Below, one piece after another: positions 24,574 through 37,009 of a stretch of DNA of 64,000 bases (position 1 is the stretch's first letter; the number at the start of each line of letters is the position of its first letter). Under the pieces are notes generated by a model that ran no database searches, had not been told where the DNA came from, and saw only the letters and a list, made by a program, of their open reading frames with translations. A program made the position numbers and the translations under genes. The DNA comes from Adiantum capillus-veneris (lineage: Eukaryota; Streptophyta; Polypodiopsida; Polypodiales; Pteridaceae): NCBI GenBank assembly GCA_014529385.2, contig CM043949.1:146611850-146675849 (forward strand), read 5' to 3'.

Positions 24574-25830
24574 ATGTCCGAGCGAGGTAGAAGACACTCT
24601 CCTATATATTACACACGGGCTCAAGTCAGGCAGGCAATATAGATCCATTCCCCTATGAGGATGTGATTGTAGATGAAGAAACTGATCCACAACCTCAAGA
24701 ACGGGTGGTAAATTCTGGTGAGGAGGATTCTGGAGCAGCAGAGGACAGGGCAGTGAGGCAACTTGTGGGGGCACTACTCTTGACAGGAGGACCTACACGA
24801 AGTAGAAGGCGACTCCAATTTGACCCATTGAGAGGTTCTAGAGCAGGCAAAGACCTGTAAGACTCCAAAATCCCGTCCCCATGGCTCAACCACGTCCTAA
24901 CCCGCAAATCAAATCAGCCAAGTTCAGTGAGAAGCCCAAAGAGGATGCAGATTGTCATGTAACACAATTTCAAACCCAGTGGCAAGCAAGTGGATACCAG
25001 GTGATGTTTCTAGATCCTATAAAATTATAGCAATTTGCAGCTACCTTGGAAGGAAAGGCCATGAGCTGGTTCAGCCAATATGGTATGGCTCACTTTCCTA
25101 CTTATGTTGCACTTAGTTTGGCTTTTCTACAAAGATTCCGAAAGGAGAAAACTCCTACAGATATTTTAAGGAAGTTACGATGCATCAAACAGGGGACAAT
25201 GTTGGTAAAAGATTTTGCTCAGAGATTTAGAATATTTGTTGAGAGATTGCAAGGAAATGAAAGGCCAAGTAATGAAATGTTGGCTGGCTACTTTCTCAAA
25301 GGATTGAGGAGTGGTATTAAAAATGCAGTGGCCAGCATTAACATTGGAGGAGGTTTTTCTAATTTGGTACATGCTGCTTCTAGAGTTGAGAAGAGGCTTG
25401 GAATGACAAAGTCTAGTAAGAGAGGAGACAAGGAATCTGAAACAGGTTCAGAGTCAGAGACATCTTCTTCTGAAGAATCGGATACTGGCACTTCATCTGA
25501 TGAGGAGGAAAAGAAGAAAAAGAAGAGTCCTAAGAAGAAGAAGAAGGACAAAACAGGGGGTGAAGTTGATTTAGTTCAGCAATTAAAGAATATTGGCTAT
25601 TCAGTCATAGCACCTAAAGAAAAAAGGTACTGTGAAATTTGTGAAAGAGATGGACACCACTGCTCAATGCTGGTACAACCCTAAGCAAAGGGGTAAAACA
25701 GGTACAGGTGTTGGGCGGGGTACTGCCTGCTTCAGCAGAGGAAAATCAGGTGGCTCCATTCTGAGGAAGACCTCCTGGACAGGGATTTCAGAGGGAACCT
25801 GGAAGAAACCAGGATAATAACCAAAGAAGG
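24574..25830 (+). pseudogene. Element B gag
   Basis: An ATG at 24574 starts MSERGRRHSPIYYTRAQVRQ; a stop and frame changes follow. An acidic stretch (24660-24860) precedes the capsid: MAQPRPNPQIKSAKFSEKP (24881), a TAG near 25028, then LEGKAMSWFSQYG and the conserved Ty3 gag helices to 25390. A Ser/Glu-rich and Lys-rich linker follows. A zinc knuckle (CEIC ... C, about 25630-25670) is split by a one-base shift in the middle of the C-x2-C-x4-H-x4-C pattern. A second Cys-rich motif (CVYCGDPTHWVGLRC, 25847) has five rather than four residues before the last Cys. Confidence 0.85.
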
Positions 25831-26466
25831 CCCCAAGGAGTTATGCCTTGTGTATACTGTGGTGACCCTACACATTGGGTTGGTCTTCGTTGTGCCTTAT
25901 GGGTAAAACATCGTGAGGAGAGAGGTGTTCTTGTTGTTTCATTCAATCAGGAGAACCAGCAAGCAGGTCCTCCACAACCACCTCCAAATCAACCACATGC
26001 ACAAGCAAATGTGATCATTATCGACATTCCGATGGAGAATGATTGTCAATATCCAGATAATATGGAAGATGAAATTGATGTGCTGGCTGTGACAAGATCC
26101 AAGGCTAAAGGTCCTATTGATTGGGAACAGCAAAAAGGGGTTAGAGATCAGGTGCAGAAGTAGGTGCAGAAGGAGCAGCAAGGTCAACACTTGGAGGATC
26201 ATGCAGAATCTTCTAATACACCAGTACAATAGAAAAAGCAGGTTGAAGTACCTGAACCAGATTGGTTTGAGGTACTAATTAACTCTCCTTTACACTTGTC
26301 TTTAGACCAAATGCTTTCTATAGTACCAGCATTTAAAGAGAGATTGCTACATAAATTACTGGGAAAGCACTATGAAAGTTCGATGCAGCAGAAAGAGGAG
26401 CCTGTGGTGAATAGCGTTCATCCTTCTGATGTGGATTTCATGGTTCCAGTTATCAAGGTGACTTTA

Positions 26467-27042
26467 TAGGATAGGATATTTGAGGAGGTATTGCTGGATG
26501 GAGGATCTGGTGTCAATATCTTACCTGAGTCAGTTTATCTCACAATGGGCTTAGGGAGATTGGAACCAGCACCTTTCCAAGTTAAAATGGTTGATCAAAG
26601 GAGGGTTCATCCAATAGGCATTTTAAAGAACTCTTCTATTCAGATTGCAGGGATGCAATTTCAAGTTAATTTTGTTGTTCTTAGAATGAAGGAAGGTGAT
26701 GCTTCCTATGAGATGTTGTTGGGAAGACCTTGGTTTAGGTTAGCCAAGGTGAAACACAGTTGGGGTGAAAATCAGGTGGTTCTTACCAAAGGGAAACAGA
26801 TAATCAGCATACCTATGTTGGGAAGAAAGCACATTCCTGGAAAAGAAAGACCCTTGTTTGCTCAATCAATCAGTCTTGCTGAGGAAGTAGAGGATGATGA
26901 GGAGGAAGCCTTTTTGCAGGCTAATCTGACTGTCATACCCGTTTTTGAAGTTGATATTGAGGGAATTTTGTAGAAAGATCAAGAAACAGAGGAGATTTTG
27001 ATGAACCTGTCATGGGACAAGAAATTCAGGGTTCTGACATAC
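26467..27042 (+). pseudogene. Element B aspartic protease
   Basis: Retropepsin-like domain that would cleave the polyprotein. It shows LLDGGSGVNILPESVY, where the usual D-S/T-G reads D-G-G-S-G, and the flap-distal YEMLLGRPWFR. TAG codons at 26467 and 26971, each plausible as a former CAG, bound the open stretch. The frame runs on to 27042, where a solo LTR interrupts. Confidence 0.85.
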
Positions 27043-29672
27043 TGATAGCCATTTTTCGGCTTTCCATAATTTTCATAGTAAGCTACCTCACCCTATCAAA
27101 TCACTCAAACATTTTGGTTATCCCTACCATTTCATTGTACATAGGCGTGTGTGAGTTAGGGACTTTCTCCATATTTTCTTAAGAACCCTCAATTAGCTAG
27201 TCACTGGGCTAGTTGAGCCAAAAAAAATAAAAAAAATAAAAAATATAAGTATATTATGGCCCATTTATGTGTAAACATTTCATTGTATATAGAGCCTAAA
27301 TAAAAAGATTTTTCATAATTATTTTGGTATTTATTTAAATATTTCTACCTATGGTGTGTTATTTATGCTATGTACATTGACTCACCATTACCATATTTTT
27401 TCTTACCATTTTGCATACTCTTTATTCCATATAAAAATAATTTCATGCAAGCTTCTCTTATTTTTGGTGTAATCCATCCCAACAAAAATCCAAAAAAACT
27501 AGTTCTATTTATGTGTATATTTTTTCACTATTGTGATTTTTTCCTTCCTACATCTATTCTCTATTACACTCATAAATTAGACCACCAAAAATATTCATCT
27601 TTTTATGGTAGACTTATAATGAGAGAGATTTATTTTGACCCTTTTATAGTTTTTCCACCTATATTATTTATATTGAACATGTACATATTTTTGTAGACCC
27701 CTCAATATTTGATTTTCTTAGTTGTACTATTCACTTATATCATGATCTCAATAATATCTTCAATTATAGACCTACCAAATAAGGTCAAGGGTATGTGGCA
27801 TCCATGCATGCACCATGGGGAGCTCACTCTTGGAGGTATTCAAAAGAATCATCCAAAGAACGACCTCACAAGGACTTTGTGCAGTGGAAAAAACAGTTGG
27901 TTTTGCTGAATTTTTAAAGATCACATGCTCCCCAAATTTGAAAAGGTGATACACACAAAAGTTGTAGCTCGTGAGCTGAACTTTTACCTCAAATTTTTTC
28001 ATATTTTTTTGAGCTACGAGCTGTGAGCTATGATTTTATTGGTGGACCCCAATTTGCCCATGCTATGCAGCCACACTCCCTCTTCCACTTTATCATTTTC
28101 CTCTTTCATACACACTCCTCCCTCTCCTTCCCACTCCCAAACCTGCAACTCCCATGTCCTAATTCACCCTCTTCACCATTGCCACATCTCTCACACCTCC
28201 ATAGCCTTCATCCTCCATTTCTACACCCTATGTGTCCCCCTTTCTCTCTACATATATGTCCATATTACCATACTCTCTTCAGCTTTGTAAAGAACTTCAA
28301 AAAAATCAGCAAAAATCCAAGGATAACCTCTGCAAATGAAGGCTTTTATCATGAATTTTCCAAGGTTTGAAGATAACATAGCTTCATCGACACGCGTTGC
28401 TTCGCCATGCTGACTGCTTCTTCTTCCAGTGCCGTAAAGAGGTGAATGTCAACTTCTCCAAAGCTTCAACCTCTCTTTACAAGCTTATCCCTTCTCTAAC
28501 TTTTCTCATCATATATCTCACCATTTGGTGAATGATTTTGTAAATATTTTTTAGTGATAATTACTAACTACTAACCACTAACCTTATTGTAAAATGCACC
28601 CTCTACTAGAGTAGGCACTCCCAAATTATTCACTCAATCCTCTCTCCTTTCATCCTCAATAATTCTCTTCCCTTGAGCCCACATCCATGTGACTCAAAGG
28701 ACAAGAGAGACCCACCCTCATTAAAAAAAATAAAAATATGCATAATCTTTTATTCCTTCAAATAAACTTGATTAGGCCTAATCCTAATCGGGGCTTCTAA
28801 ACCTATAAATAGAGCCCTTCTCTCCCTTGTAAATCATCACATGATCACACTACACCACACCATTCTCAACACATAACACACCACTCTTCAAGCCTAGTTG
28901 CGTAGAGTGTGTGCATCATGAGTGCTCTATTCCATCATTACACATAGGTGCATGGAGAAGCTTGAAGTTAGTTATGCCATCTAGAGGAGTGGAGTGTATG
29001 CCATACTCCTCACCACACTTGTAGCCTACTCTTGTGCATAAATAAGATTTATAGTTTTGGGTGCAATTGTATGTTGCAACTACGACTCTTCTCTCCAAAT
29101 TGACTTGATAAGTTGGCTCATCAGGTGGTTGAAGGTATATTGTCCTTGAAGTTTGTTGTGTCATTTCATGCTTGGTGGTTTGAGGGCTTGCTGAATTGTT
29201 TGCCTAAAAGGTCAATTGTAAGAGGGTGCTCGGTGAGAGGGCTCCCGTGACCCTAAGACAATTTGTGTATTGGCAACAAGGTCAAGTTTTGTGTTGTCTC
29301 TCTATTTCTCATCAAGCTTTGTGTGCATCTAGTCTTTAAGGCTAAGACCGAGTTGCTCAAGTTGATTTGTGCTCTTTACCTCTCTCTGGCGTGGTGAATG
29401 TTTGTGTTTGGTGTGTGTGGCTATCTTGCGTTCCCCTCTCTTTGTGCGTTTGAGTACAAGGAGATATCACGTGCGTCCTAGTTCGCATCTACAACTAGGT
29501 GGTGCCCCTTTTCTTGTTTGGTTTCGGGCTGTGGGTTGTTGTTGTCTCTGATTGTGCTTGCCCCAGCCCCAATTGAGCAGCACGGGAGCCTCGAAGGATG
29601 TTTAGAGGCCGCTCTTCTTGTTGCCCGCCCCGGACCGCCTCAATAATAAAGCTGATGGACGAGAGTGTATCA
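27043..29672 (+). mobile_element. Probable solo LTR inside element B
   Basis: B's coding sequence breaks off at 27042 and resumes at about 29673. The insert begins TGATAGCC and ends GTGTATCA, giving TGATA/TATCA inverted termini typical of an LTR. A TATA box (CCTATAAATAGAGCCC, 28802) puts it on the plus strand. The stretch 27960-28070 (GTAGCTCGTGAGCTGAAC, then GGACCCCAATTTGCCCATGC) is similar to LTR C at 49120-49225, so it is a relative of element C. There is no internal coding and no obvious target duplication; the ends are inferred. Confidence 0.62.
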
Positions 29673-31290
29673 ACTAGTGTCAAAGGGTAAGTTCAGCAGG
29701 AGGAGAGGGATGCCAGAGATATGGTGGAAAAGCTTTACAACAAAATATTTGGAGTATCTAAAAGGGTTCAGCAGGATGAACTGAAAGAATTGAATTTAGG
29801 GACTGAGGAAGAACCAAGGATGGTCAAGGTTAGCATTTATGTGGATGGGGAATTCCTACAAGAGTTATGGCAGTTATTGTTGGAATATAAAGATGTTTTT
29901 GTATGGGATTATGCAGATGTAAAAGGTATTGATCCATTACTGCATCAGCATCACATTAATTTGAGAGAAGATGCTATTCCGATTGTCCAGCAGAGATATA
30001 GGATGAATCCCAACTTTGCACAACAGGTTAAGCAATAAATTGATAAATTACTGGCAGTTGGGTTCATCAAGCCTATTCATGAAGTTACTTGGTTATCTCC
30101 AATCATTGTGGTACCAAAGAAGAATGGGAAGATTAGGGTTTGTGTTGATTACAGGAAGCTAAATGCAGCCACTATTACAGATCCTTTCCCAATGTCATTT
30201 TGTGATGCTATCTTAGATGCAGTAGCAGGGAAAGAGATGTATAGTTTCCTTGATGGTTTCTCAGGGTATAATCAGATTACGGTTGCAAAGGAAGACCAAC
30301 ATAAAACAACCTTTATTATAGATTGTGGAGCCTTTGCATCTACTGTCATGAACTTTGGCCTTAAGAATGGACCACCGTCCTTTAATTTTACAGCTTATAA
30401 GACATTTGAACCTTATTTTCAGGATTTCATGAGAGTGTTTGTAGATGAATTTTCAGTTTTTGGTCAAAGAGATTTACACCTTGAGCATCTGAAATTATGT
30501 TTTGAAAGGTGTAGGAAGTTCAGATTGTCCCTTAATCCCTACAAAAGTGTGATGGCTGTCAGGAGTGGTGTGCTATTGGGTCATGTGGTTTCTCAGGAAG
30601 GGATGTCAATAGATGTGAATAAGATTGAGGTAATACAATCAGCACAAGCACCTAGCAATATCAAGGAATTGAGCAGGTTTGTGGGACAAGTTAAGTGGCA
30701 CAATGGCACAGTGGCTAATGTATGTATGCCTCTTACCCATTTAACCAAGAAGCATGTAGAGTTTGTTTGGTCTGAACCACAAGAAAAAGCATTTCAGATT
30801 CTCAAGAAAATTCTCTCAGTTGCTCCCATATTACAACCTCCAGATTGGGTATTGCCATTTCATGTGTTTGTTGATGCCTCGGATATAGCCATTGGAGCTG
30901 TTTTAATGTAGGAGAAGACCCAACGGTGGTTTAGACCTGTGTACTATGCTAGTAGGGTGCTTACATCTGCTGAGAAGAACTATGCAATGACTGAGAGGGG
31001 GGCATTAGGGATGGTTTATGCTTTAAACAAATTCAGACATTACCTCTTGTGCAATAGGGTCATATTCCATGTGGATCATCAAGAATTGCTTTATCTTATT
31101 AAAAAGCTTTTACTTGCAGGTAGATTGGCAAGGTGGATGCTATTGTTGCAGGAGTTTGACTTCCTTATTGTTCATACACCTGGCAAGGAACATGCAATAG
31201 CTGATTCCCTAAGTCGGATTGAGACAAGGGAACAACCGACAGGGATTCCGGATCAGTTGCCAGATGCAGATTTATTTGAAGTTCAGAGTT
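29673..31290 (+). pseudogene. Element B reverse transcriptase and RNase H
   Basis: The RT shows WLSPIIVVPKKNGKIRVCVD, the first catalytic Asp in FLDGFSGYNQITVAKEDQHK, then MRVFVDEFSVFG. The Y-x-D-D box reads F-V-D-E, so one of the two metal-binding aspartates is Glu and activity is unlikely. The RNase H follows with FVDASDIAIGAVL, TERGALGMVYALNKFRHYL, FHVDHQELLYL and ADSLSRIE. Stops are TAG before 29697, TAA at 30036 and TAG at 30909, all consistent with former glutamine codons. Confidence 0.93.
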
Positions 31291-32640
31291 CCATTTCTGA
31301 TTCATGGTATGACCAAATGCTGGTGTTCCTGACTGATGGTGTTATGCCAACAGGGTTTACAACAGACCAAAGGAGGAAATTTGCCCTAACAAGCAGACCC
31401 TTTTTAGTGATTGCTGGAGCATTATACAGAAAAGGGATTGACCAGGTGATTAGAAGGTGTGTACCGGATTTTCAACAATCAACTGTGTTGCAAGAAGCCC
31501 ATTATGGAGCAGCAGGAGGACATTTCTCAGGGGACATTACAGGAAAAAAGATACTCCAAGCTAGTTTGTGGTGGCCAACTGTGTTGAAGGATGCTCATTC
31601 CTATGTAAAAAGTTGTGTGGTGTGTCAACAGTTTGGTCAACCTGATTCTAGAGATAGAATGACAGATCATCCTATATTGCCATTAGAGCCATTTCAAAAA
31701 TGGGGTATGGATTTTGTAGGACCAGTCAAGCCTACAACAAGTAAGGGATGCAAGTACATTCTAGTAGCTACTGACTACTATACCAAGTGGGTGGAAACTG
31801 TGGCATTGAAAGATAACAAAGCTCAGAGTGTGGCAAAGTTCTTGTATCACAACATCATGACCAGGTTTGGATATCCAGTAGAGTTGGTCAGTGATAGAGG
31901 TACACATTTTTTGAATGAAGTGATTTCTGAGTTAACAAAAACCCACATGATAATGCACAAGAAATCTACCGCTTACCATCCCCAAGCTAATGGACAGACT
32001 GAGAGTACTAATAAGACTCTTATAAAGATTCTGAAAAAAATTGTACAGGAGAATAAGAGGGATTGGGATGCAAAGTTGGATTCTGCTCTGTGGTCATTCA
32101 GAAAAGCTTTCAAGGTGACAACAGGTATGACCCCATTCCGATTGGTGTATGGCTTGGAAGCTGTAGTACCAATGGAGTTTGTGGTACCTAGTCTGAGGAT
32201 TAGTGCTGAGAAGATGACTCCAAAGCTGTCAGTTCAGTATAGAAGCAAGTATTTAATGTAGCTGGAAGAAGACAGGTTGATCAGCTCCTATATAACAGAT
32301 GTCATTCAAAGAAGAAGGAAAGCCTCGGTCAGCATGAATGTCAAGTTTAAGGTTTTCCAGGTAGGTGACTGGGTAATGCTTTACAACTCTAGGTTAGGTC
32401 CACATCCTGGGAAGCTCAATTTAAGGTACAAGGGGCCATATCAGATTATGACAGACCTAGGTCAAGGAACTTTTATTGTAGCAGATGTTTTTGGCACAAG
32501 GGTAGAGAAACCTGTTAATGGATTCAGGTTAAAAAAATTTCAGGGCAAGCCACCCCATTTGGATTGGCTCAAACCTGCTATACCAGAGGTTTCATTTTGT
32601 GAAATAGTGGAGTTCTCTTCAGGTACTATGGACCAGGTCA
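31291..32640 (+). pseudogene. Element B integrase
   Basis: The HHCC zinc domain (HYGAAGGHFSGD ... SCVVCQQFG) and core are complete: first Asp in KWGMDFVGPV, second in ELVSDRGTHFLNEV, Glu in YHPQANGQTESTNK. The C-terminal domain (FQVGDWVMLYNSRLGPHPGK, LRYKGPYQIM) follows after a TAG at 32259. No chromodomain is seen. Apart from that stop the domain looks intact. Confidence 0.93.
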
Positions 32641-32906
32641 CTCTTGATCTATCATCAGAGTGCATAGGCTTTGCATTCAGGTCAGGGATCGGATTGTACT
32701 ACATCGGAGTTTGTTGGCTCGGAGTCTACTGGGTCGGAGTTCACCTGATCCGATTACTTAAACAATGTTTAAATTTCAAAAATTGCGTCGAAAAGGGTGC
32801 AAAGTCCCTTCCACTTAACTCCATCATACGAGTTAGGGACGACATCATTACCTCACACACTTTTAGAGGCCTTCGCGCTTGTGCAATTCACGTAAGTAGC
32901 GTGCGC

Positions 32907-35061
32907 ATGCATACTCCACAACTTGCTAAGCTTTCTACTACTTCTGCTTCCGCTATGCCTAAGCCTAAACCTGTTTCTGTCATGAGACCATCACCAGAAG
33001 ATGAGCAAGGGGAGGTTGGTAAGCTACGCCCTCGTAGAAAAGGAGTAGTGCTCAGAGTTGATGTATCTGACCCAGAAGACGAGGTCGAAGTGCTGCCTGA
33101 GGAAGAATCAGCACCAATGTCATCAAGCAAGATGTTGCAAAGTTTAATGGAGCCTTTCACTGATTTCAGGGTGGAAATTGACTGTCAGGCAGAACGAAAT
33201 GAGAAGTGGTTGAAGGCAACAGGTTTATATGATTTTGCTACTCTACCCTGGGGCCAGTGGAAAGGGAACATTTATGCAAAAACTCAAATGGAGCTGTCAC
33301 GAAAATCCAAAGGTGCCATTTCTGAGAAGGTACATCTTAGTCCTGGTGTGGTAGCTCAGGTATTTCAGCTTCCCTTTACCTCTATTACTGCAGTACCAAA
33401 ATGTTCAGATGAAGATCTGAAAAAAGAGTTTGGACCAAGAGAAGGAGGTAGGCAGTACTTTATGTTGAAGAATGTTGAGTATTGGAGGAGAGAACAACTG
33501 AAATGGTTTTTGGAAAGATTTTGTTTTCTAGCTAAATATGACTACATGTCTAAGGAAAACTGGGCACCACTGTATTTTGCTGAAAATGGGGGGAAGGTCA
33601 GTTGGGCACATTGGGTGTATGATAGGATTCATGCAGAAATCTTTACCTCGGATAAAAGAAAGACCCAGTTGAGTAGCAGGTTAGCAGCATTTCTGTCTGC
33701 TTTGTTTGCTTTTGCCCAAAAAGTTGATGTAGGGGAGGTCACAGTTTCTCTCATTACTCCTATCAATGAGGTTAGTCCTTGGCCGGAACAAGGGAGAATA
33801 TCTGACAAAGCAGAGATTAGTAAAAGCATGGATGAAAAGCTGAGGACCATACAGGATGTTATTGAAGTAGGATACACTGAGGATGAGGCCAAGATGGGGT
33901 TGGCTAGTCATGAGCATAAACTGCTTATGGGGAATTTGCTCAAGAGTTTGGATGTTGAGGCACAAACTCCTAGTAGGGTTATAGGAAAAACTTTTAACAT
34001 GCCCAAAAAGAGGAAGCTAGATAGTGCTTTGCATGAGGTGGCCAAATCATTAAATTTCTCTCCAGCTGGTCCTAGCACTTGTGCTAAATCTGATTTGCTT
34101 ATTACTGATGTACCAACAGCTCTAAAGATGTTGCAGGAATTACACGGATTTATAAGGTATCAACAGCACAATATGGAGGAACAGTTACAAAATATAGCTG
34201 AATCTGGTCTATCTAAAGCAATGTTGCACCAGCAGTCGGAGTTGGTGGAATCTTTGAAGCAGGAATTGGTAGAGCAGAAGGAGAAGCATCAACAAGAGAT
34301 GCAGGTTCAGCTGCAACTACATCAACAAGAGGTAGCAAAGGTTAAGCTCTCCTTGGGAATGTTTCAAGAATGGACTAAGGACTTGGAAGGCAGAGTCTTC
34401 TGAGCTGGATAACATGTCAGGCAGAAATACAGAGTTGCAGGTGGAGAATGAAATGTTACAACAAAGGTTGAAACCTTTGGAAGCTCTGGAAAAGCAAGTA
34501 TTAGCGCAAGAAGATATCAATGTTTTTGGAGTGCTCATGGATGAAGGGGATCTCAATCTGGTAAGGCAATAGTTGGTTGAGGGGATGCAGGATGTTTGGA
34601 AAGCAATGAGAGAAAGACTGACATCAGTTATCAAGTATCCTTATGAGGCTGTGAGATTAGGCTTCATCAGTTCTCATGAAGCTGCCTAGGCTTCATCAGT
34701 TCTCATGAAGCTGCCTTATTAGAGACAGTGGAATCTCTGAAGAAGGAAAAGATGTTTATCAGGAGCAGCTCCAGGAGTTCAAGGATAAACAGTTGCAGGT
34801 GGATGAAGAATTCATGATACAAGGTGGTTCTACACTTAAAAAACTAGTGCATGTTCTGTTCAAACACTGCAAGCTACTGAGGAAATTCAGAAGTCAAGTG
34901 GAGAAGCTTTGCCAATGGAGGTTGAAAATCATAAGGAGATTACAGATATTGCAAATGTTGAAGTTCCAGAACTAAATGCAGCAAAGAATGAGGAGATTGT
35001 GGTGACTACAATCCAAGAAGCTGATGCTGAAACAGTTCTCAAAGATATGTTTGAAGTTTAG
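32907..35061 (+). pseudogene. Element B third ORF downstream of integrase
   Basis: Open in the same frame as the end of pol to 34403, then continued with frame changes and a TAG (34570) to a TAG at 35059. An ATG at 32907 or 32955 is a reasonable start because the preceding 250 bases look like a linker. Features: basic-acidic head (KLRPRRKGVV, DPEDEVEVLPEEE), a conserved-looking folded middle (about 33170-33760, with QWKGNIYAKTQMELSRKSKG and EYWRREQLKWFLERFCF), a nuclear-localisation-like MPKKRKLDS near 34000, and long Gln/Glu/Leu-rich coiled coils from about 34120. It occupies the env-like position but has no signal peptide or membrane segment. The middle vaguely recalls plant-transposon-associated proteins; function unknown. 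Confidence 0.75.
34659..34716 (+). repeat. 29-bp perfect tandem duplication in third ORF
   Basis: The unit beginning AGGCTTCATCAG occurs twice without a mismatch (34659-34687, 34688-34716). It changes the reading frame of the coiled-coil region and introduces a TAG. Confidence 0.95.
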
Positions 35062-35157
35062 AGTGGTCAGAACTCATTTTTGTCTATCTCTTGCTGATCA
35101 AGGGATATGTGGATTTGAGTCGGATTTCTGAGAAATCCACCACCGGGCTGTGCCATG

Positions 35158-35541
35158 TGTTGACACGCATATCAAAGTGTCAATTTAGTAGTTAGTCGGA
35201 AGTGATTCATCGGATGTAGTCAGTCGGATCATAGTTAGTCGGATGTTGTTTAATCGGATATTTAACAATTATGATATATCAAGACTGAGGTTGTTATTAC
35301 CAGTCTGTTTGTATGGTGGTTATGAGTCGGTTCTGTGAGTTGTGATGGCGCAGTTGTATTCAGAGATGTTGTAGCTCTTCTTGATCAATGAAGTACTCTT
35401 GTTCCTTAATTTTGAGTTATCAATTCCTTCTATCTCTTATCTTCAGTATGATGTTAGTATCTATGTGTATTATTTTTGAGTTATGAGATGCTGAGAGAAT
35501 TGTGATGAACTAGCATTTTTCTGTGTTGATGAACCACAACA
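35158..35541 (+). repeat. Element B 3' LTR
   Basis: 384 bp, pair of 24091-24475 with about a dozen visible differences, followed by TCCTT. Confidence 0.92.
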
Positions 35542-35546
35542 TCCTT

Positions 35547-37009
35547 TCCGCCTTCCTCTTCTTCGCCTTGCTAAGCTTTGGTTGCCCTCCTCAATTCTCG
35601 TTGGCTCCCCTCCCTTCCTCAAGCTCGTTTTTCTCGCAATCCCCTTCATGTAAAAAATGTCCCCTATTATTAGCATGCCCCCTCCCTTAGCAACGATGGC
35701 GCCGTGGTTGCTAGGGAGGCATAAAAATCCCCTCCTGCTGACGTGGCACCATTTCTGACCTGCACGAAATGCGCCGCCACTGGTCTCAAATGGAGTGCCC
35801 TCGCGAGCCCCGGAAAATACGCTTCTTCGCCGGCCTCATCCGATTCCTTCCCCGGCTTGCGCGAACAGTTCTTGCCTTGCGCAGCTGCTCACTGCCTTCG
35901 CCATCGCCTTGCCTATTTTTCTTTTGTTCACACCCTTATTATAAATAGGGTTGACATTTTACCTTTGCCTTGGGTGGCCTCTCCCCTTTTGGGTGGCCTT
36001 ATGCCTCATTGGGTGGCACATTTAGCATACATATCGACCAAAGCATCGCCGAGCACAACAACTTCCCTCTTGTCATCCATAAAGGCACCTTCTTTGATAC
36101 GCATGCCGGCCGAAGCATTTCCAACTACAAGTGAGCATCAAAAACAAATTGCCAAGCACGGCATCTTCCCACAACAGTCATTGACTAAAAATATCTTCGT
36201 GAACTTTACTGGGTATACCAGCATCTCAAATAATGCCACATGCTTCTAAGATGCATGTATAGGTGATTGCACTTGCCGGAAGGCATTCCCTTTTTCACTC
36301 GGTTGTTAATTGCTTGTATCAGCTTCTCAGATAATGCCAAAATTATCCGTCTCAGTAGTGCGTCGGCAACTGTCATCAGCCTCAAGCCGTATTATCTGAT
36401 CAAGCCGGACTGTGTTTGACGAGCCATTAATTCCTTTAGACTTCTCAAACTGCATAGAAGCATACAAACCTTGATGAGGCTGTAAAATTCCTAGATGGCA
36501 CACCGATCGAGCAGACCGGACTGGTACGAAAGTGGCCCCCGGTGAATCTTTAATGGAAATAACTTGGCAACCAAAACTCCAATCACTGATCTGAAAATAT
36601 CGACATGCTCCACAAAGTGAGCACTTCAGGCCCGTGCATTCATTTCATCTATGTCACTACAGCTTCAGTTGCCCAATCCGGTATGGATCTGCAATCGACT
36701 CAAACTTCAATATGCCATAACTTCTTCACCGTAGCTCCAATCGACAAGCCGTAAAGACAGGCTGGTAGAGCATTTCAAGCACTGCAATTCTAGATCATAG
36801 TCTTCCATCTGTGCTCACATCAAGCATAATCATTTTTGGCATCATTAAGGCATCTGTTGGCCCTTTTAAGCTACATCTGGCATACATTAATAATTAAACT
36901 TGGCCTATTAACAAGCCCTGATCACTGCTCATCAAATGTGTAGGCTTCAAATAATCTTAGCTTACATTTCTCTGCTCTTTTTTTTATCATGGAAGCGGAG
37001 CTGCAAGAC
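35547..37009 (-). mobile_element. Fragment R, right part, non-coding
   Basis: Continues fragment R beyond element B. A 168-codon open stretch (35743-36249) has no family resemblance and is probably chance. Three copies of TTGGGTGGC lie at 35970-36020 beside TATTATAAATAGGG. The stretch 36530-36770 shares wording with 60700-60930 in fragment D (for example CGACATGCTCCACAAAGTGAG versus CGACGTGCTCCACAACTCGAG), so R and D have related LTR or leader DNA. Confidence 0.5.

Larger units (their letters stand above)
24091..35541 (+). mobile_element. Element B: Ty3 element with extra 3' ORF
   Basis: LTRs 24091-24475 and 35158-35541 (385 and 384 bp) begin TGTTGACA and end in A-A/C-ACA, flanked by a perfect TCCTT duplication (24086-24090, 35542-35546). 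The order inside is gag, zinc knuckles, protease, [solo LTR insertion], RT/RNase H, integrase, third ORF. Stops and frameshifts disable every gene, mostly CAG/CAA-like codons read as TAG/TAA. The FVD(D/E)FSVFG RT box resembles the Athila/Tat group of plant Ty3 elements. No clear polypurine tract precedes the 3' LTR. Confidence 0.92.

Noticed and set aside
27370-28370. Membrane-protein-like ORFs in the insert of element B
   Set aside because: T-rich LTR DNA yields Phe/Leu/Ile-rich translations; the segment is flanked by LTR termini and has no coding pattern.
35743-36249. 168-codon ORF as a host gene
   Set aside because: No domain, no supporting context, and lies in non-coding DNA of fragment R that resembles D.
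22051-37009. R plus B as a single simple insertion with target duplication
   Set aside because: No duplication at its edges, and about 300 bases of element A are missing at the junction.
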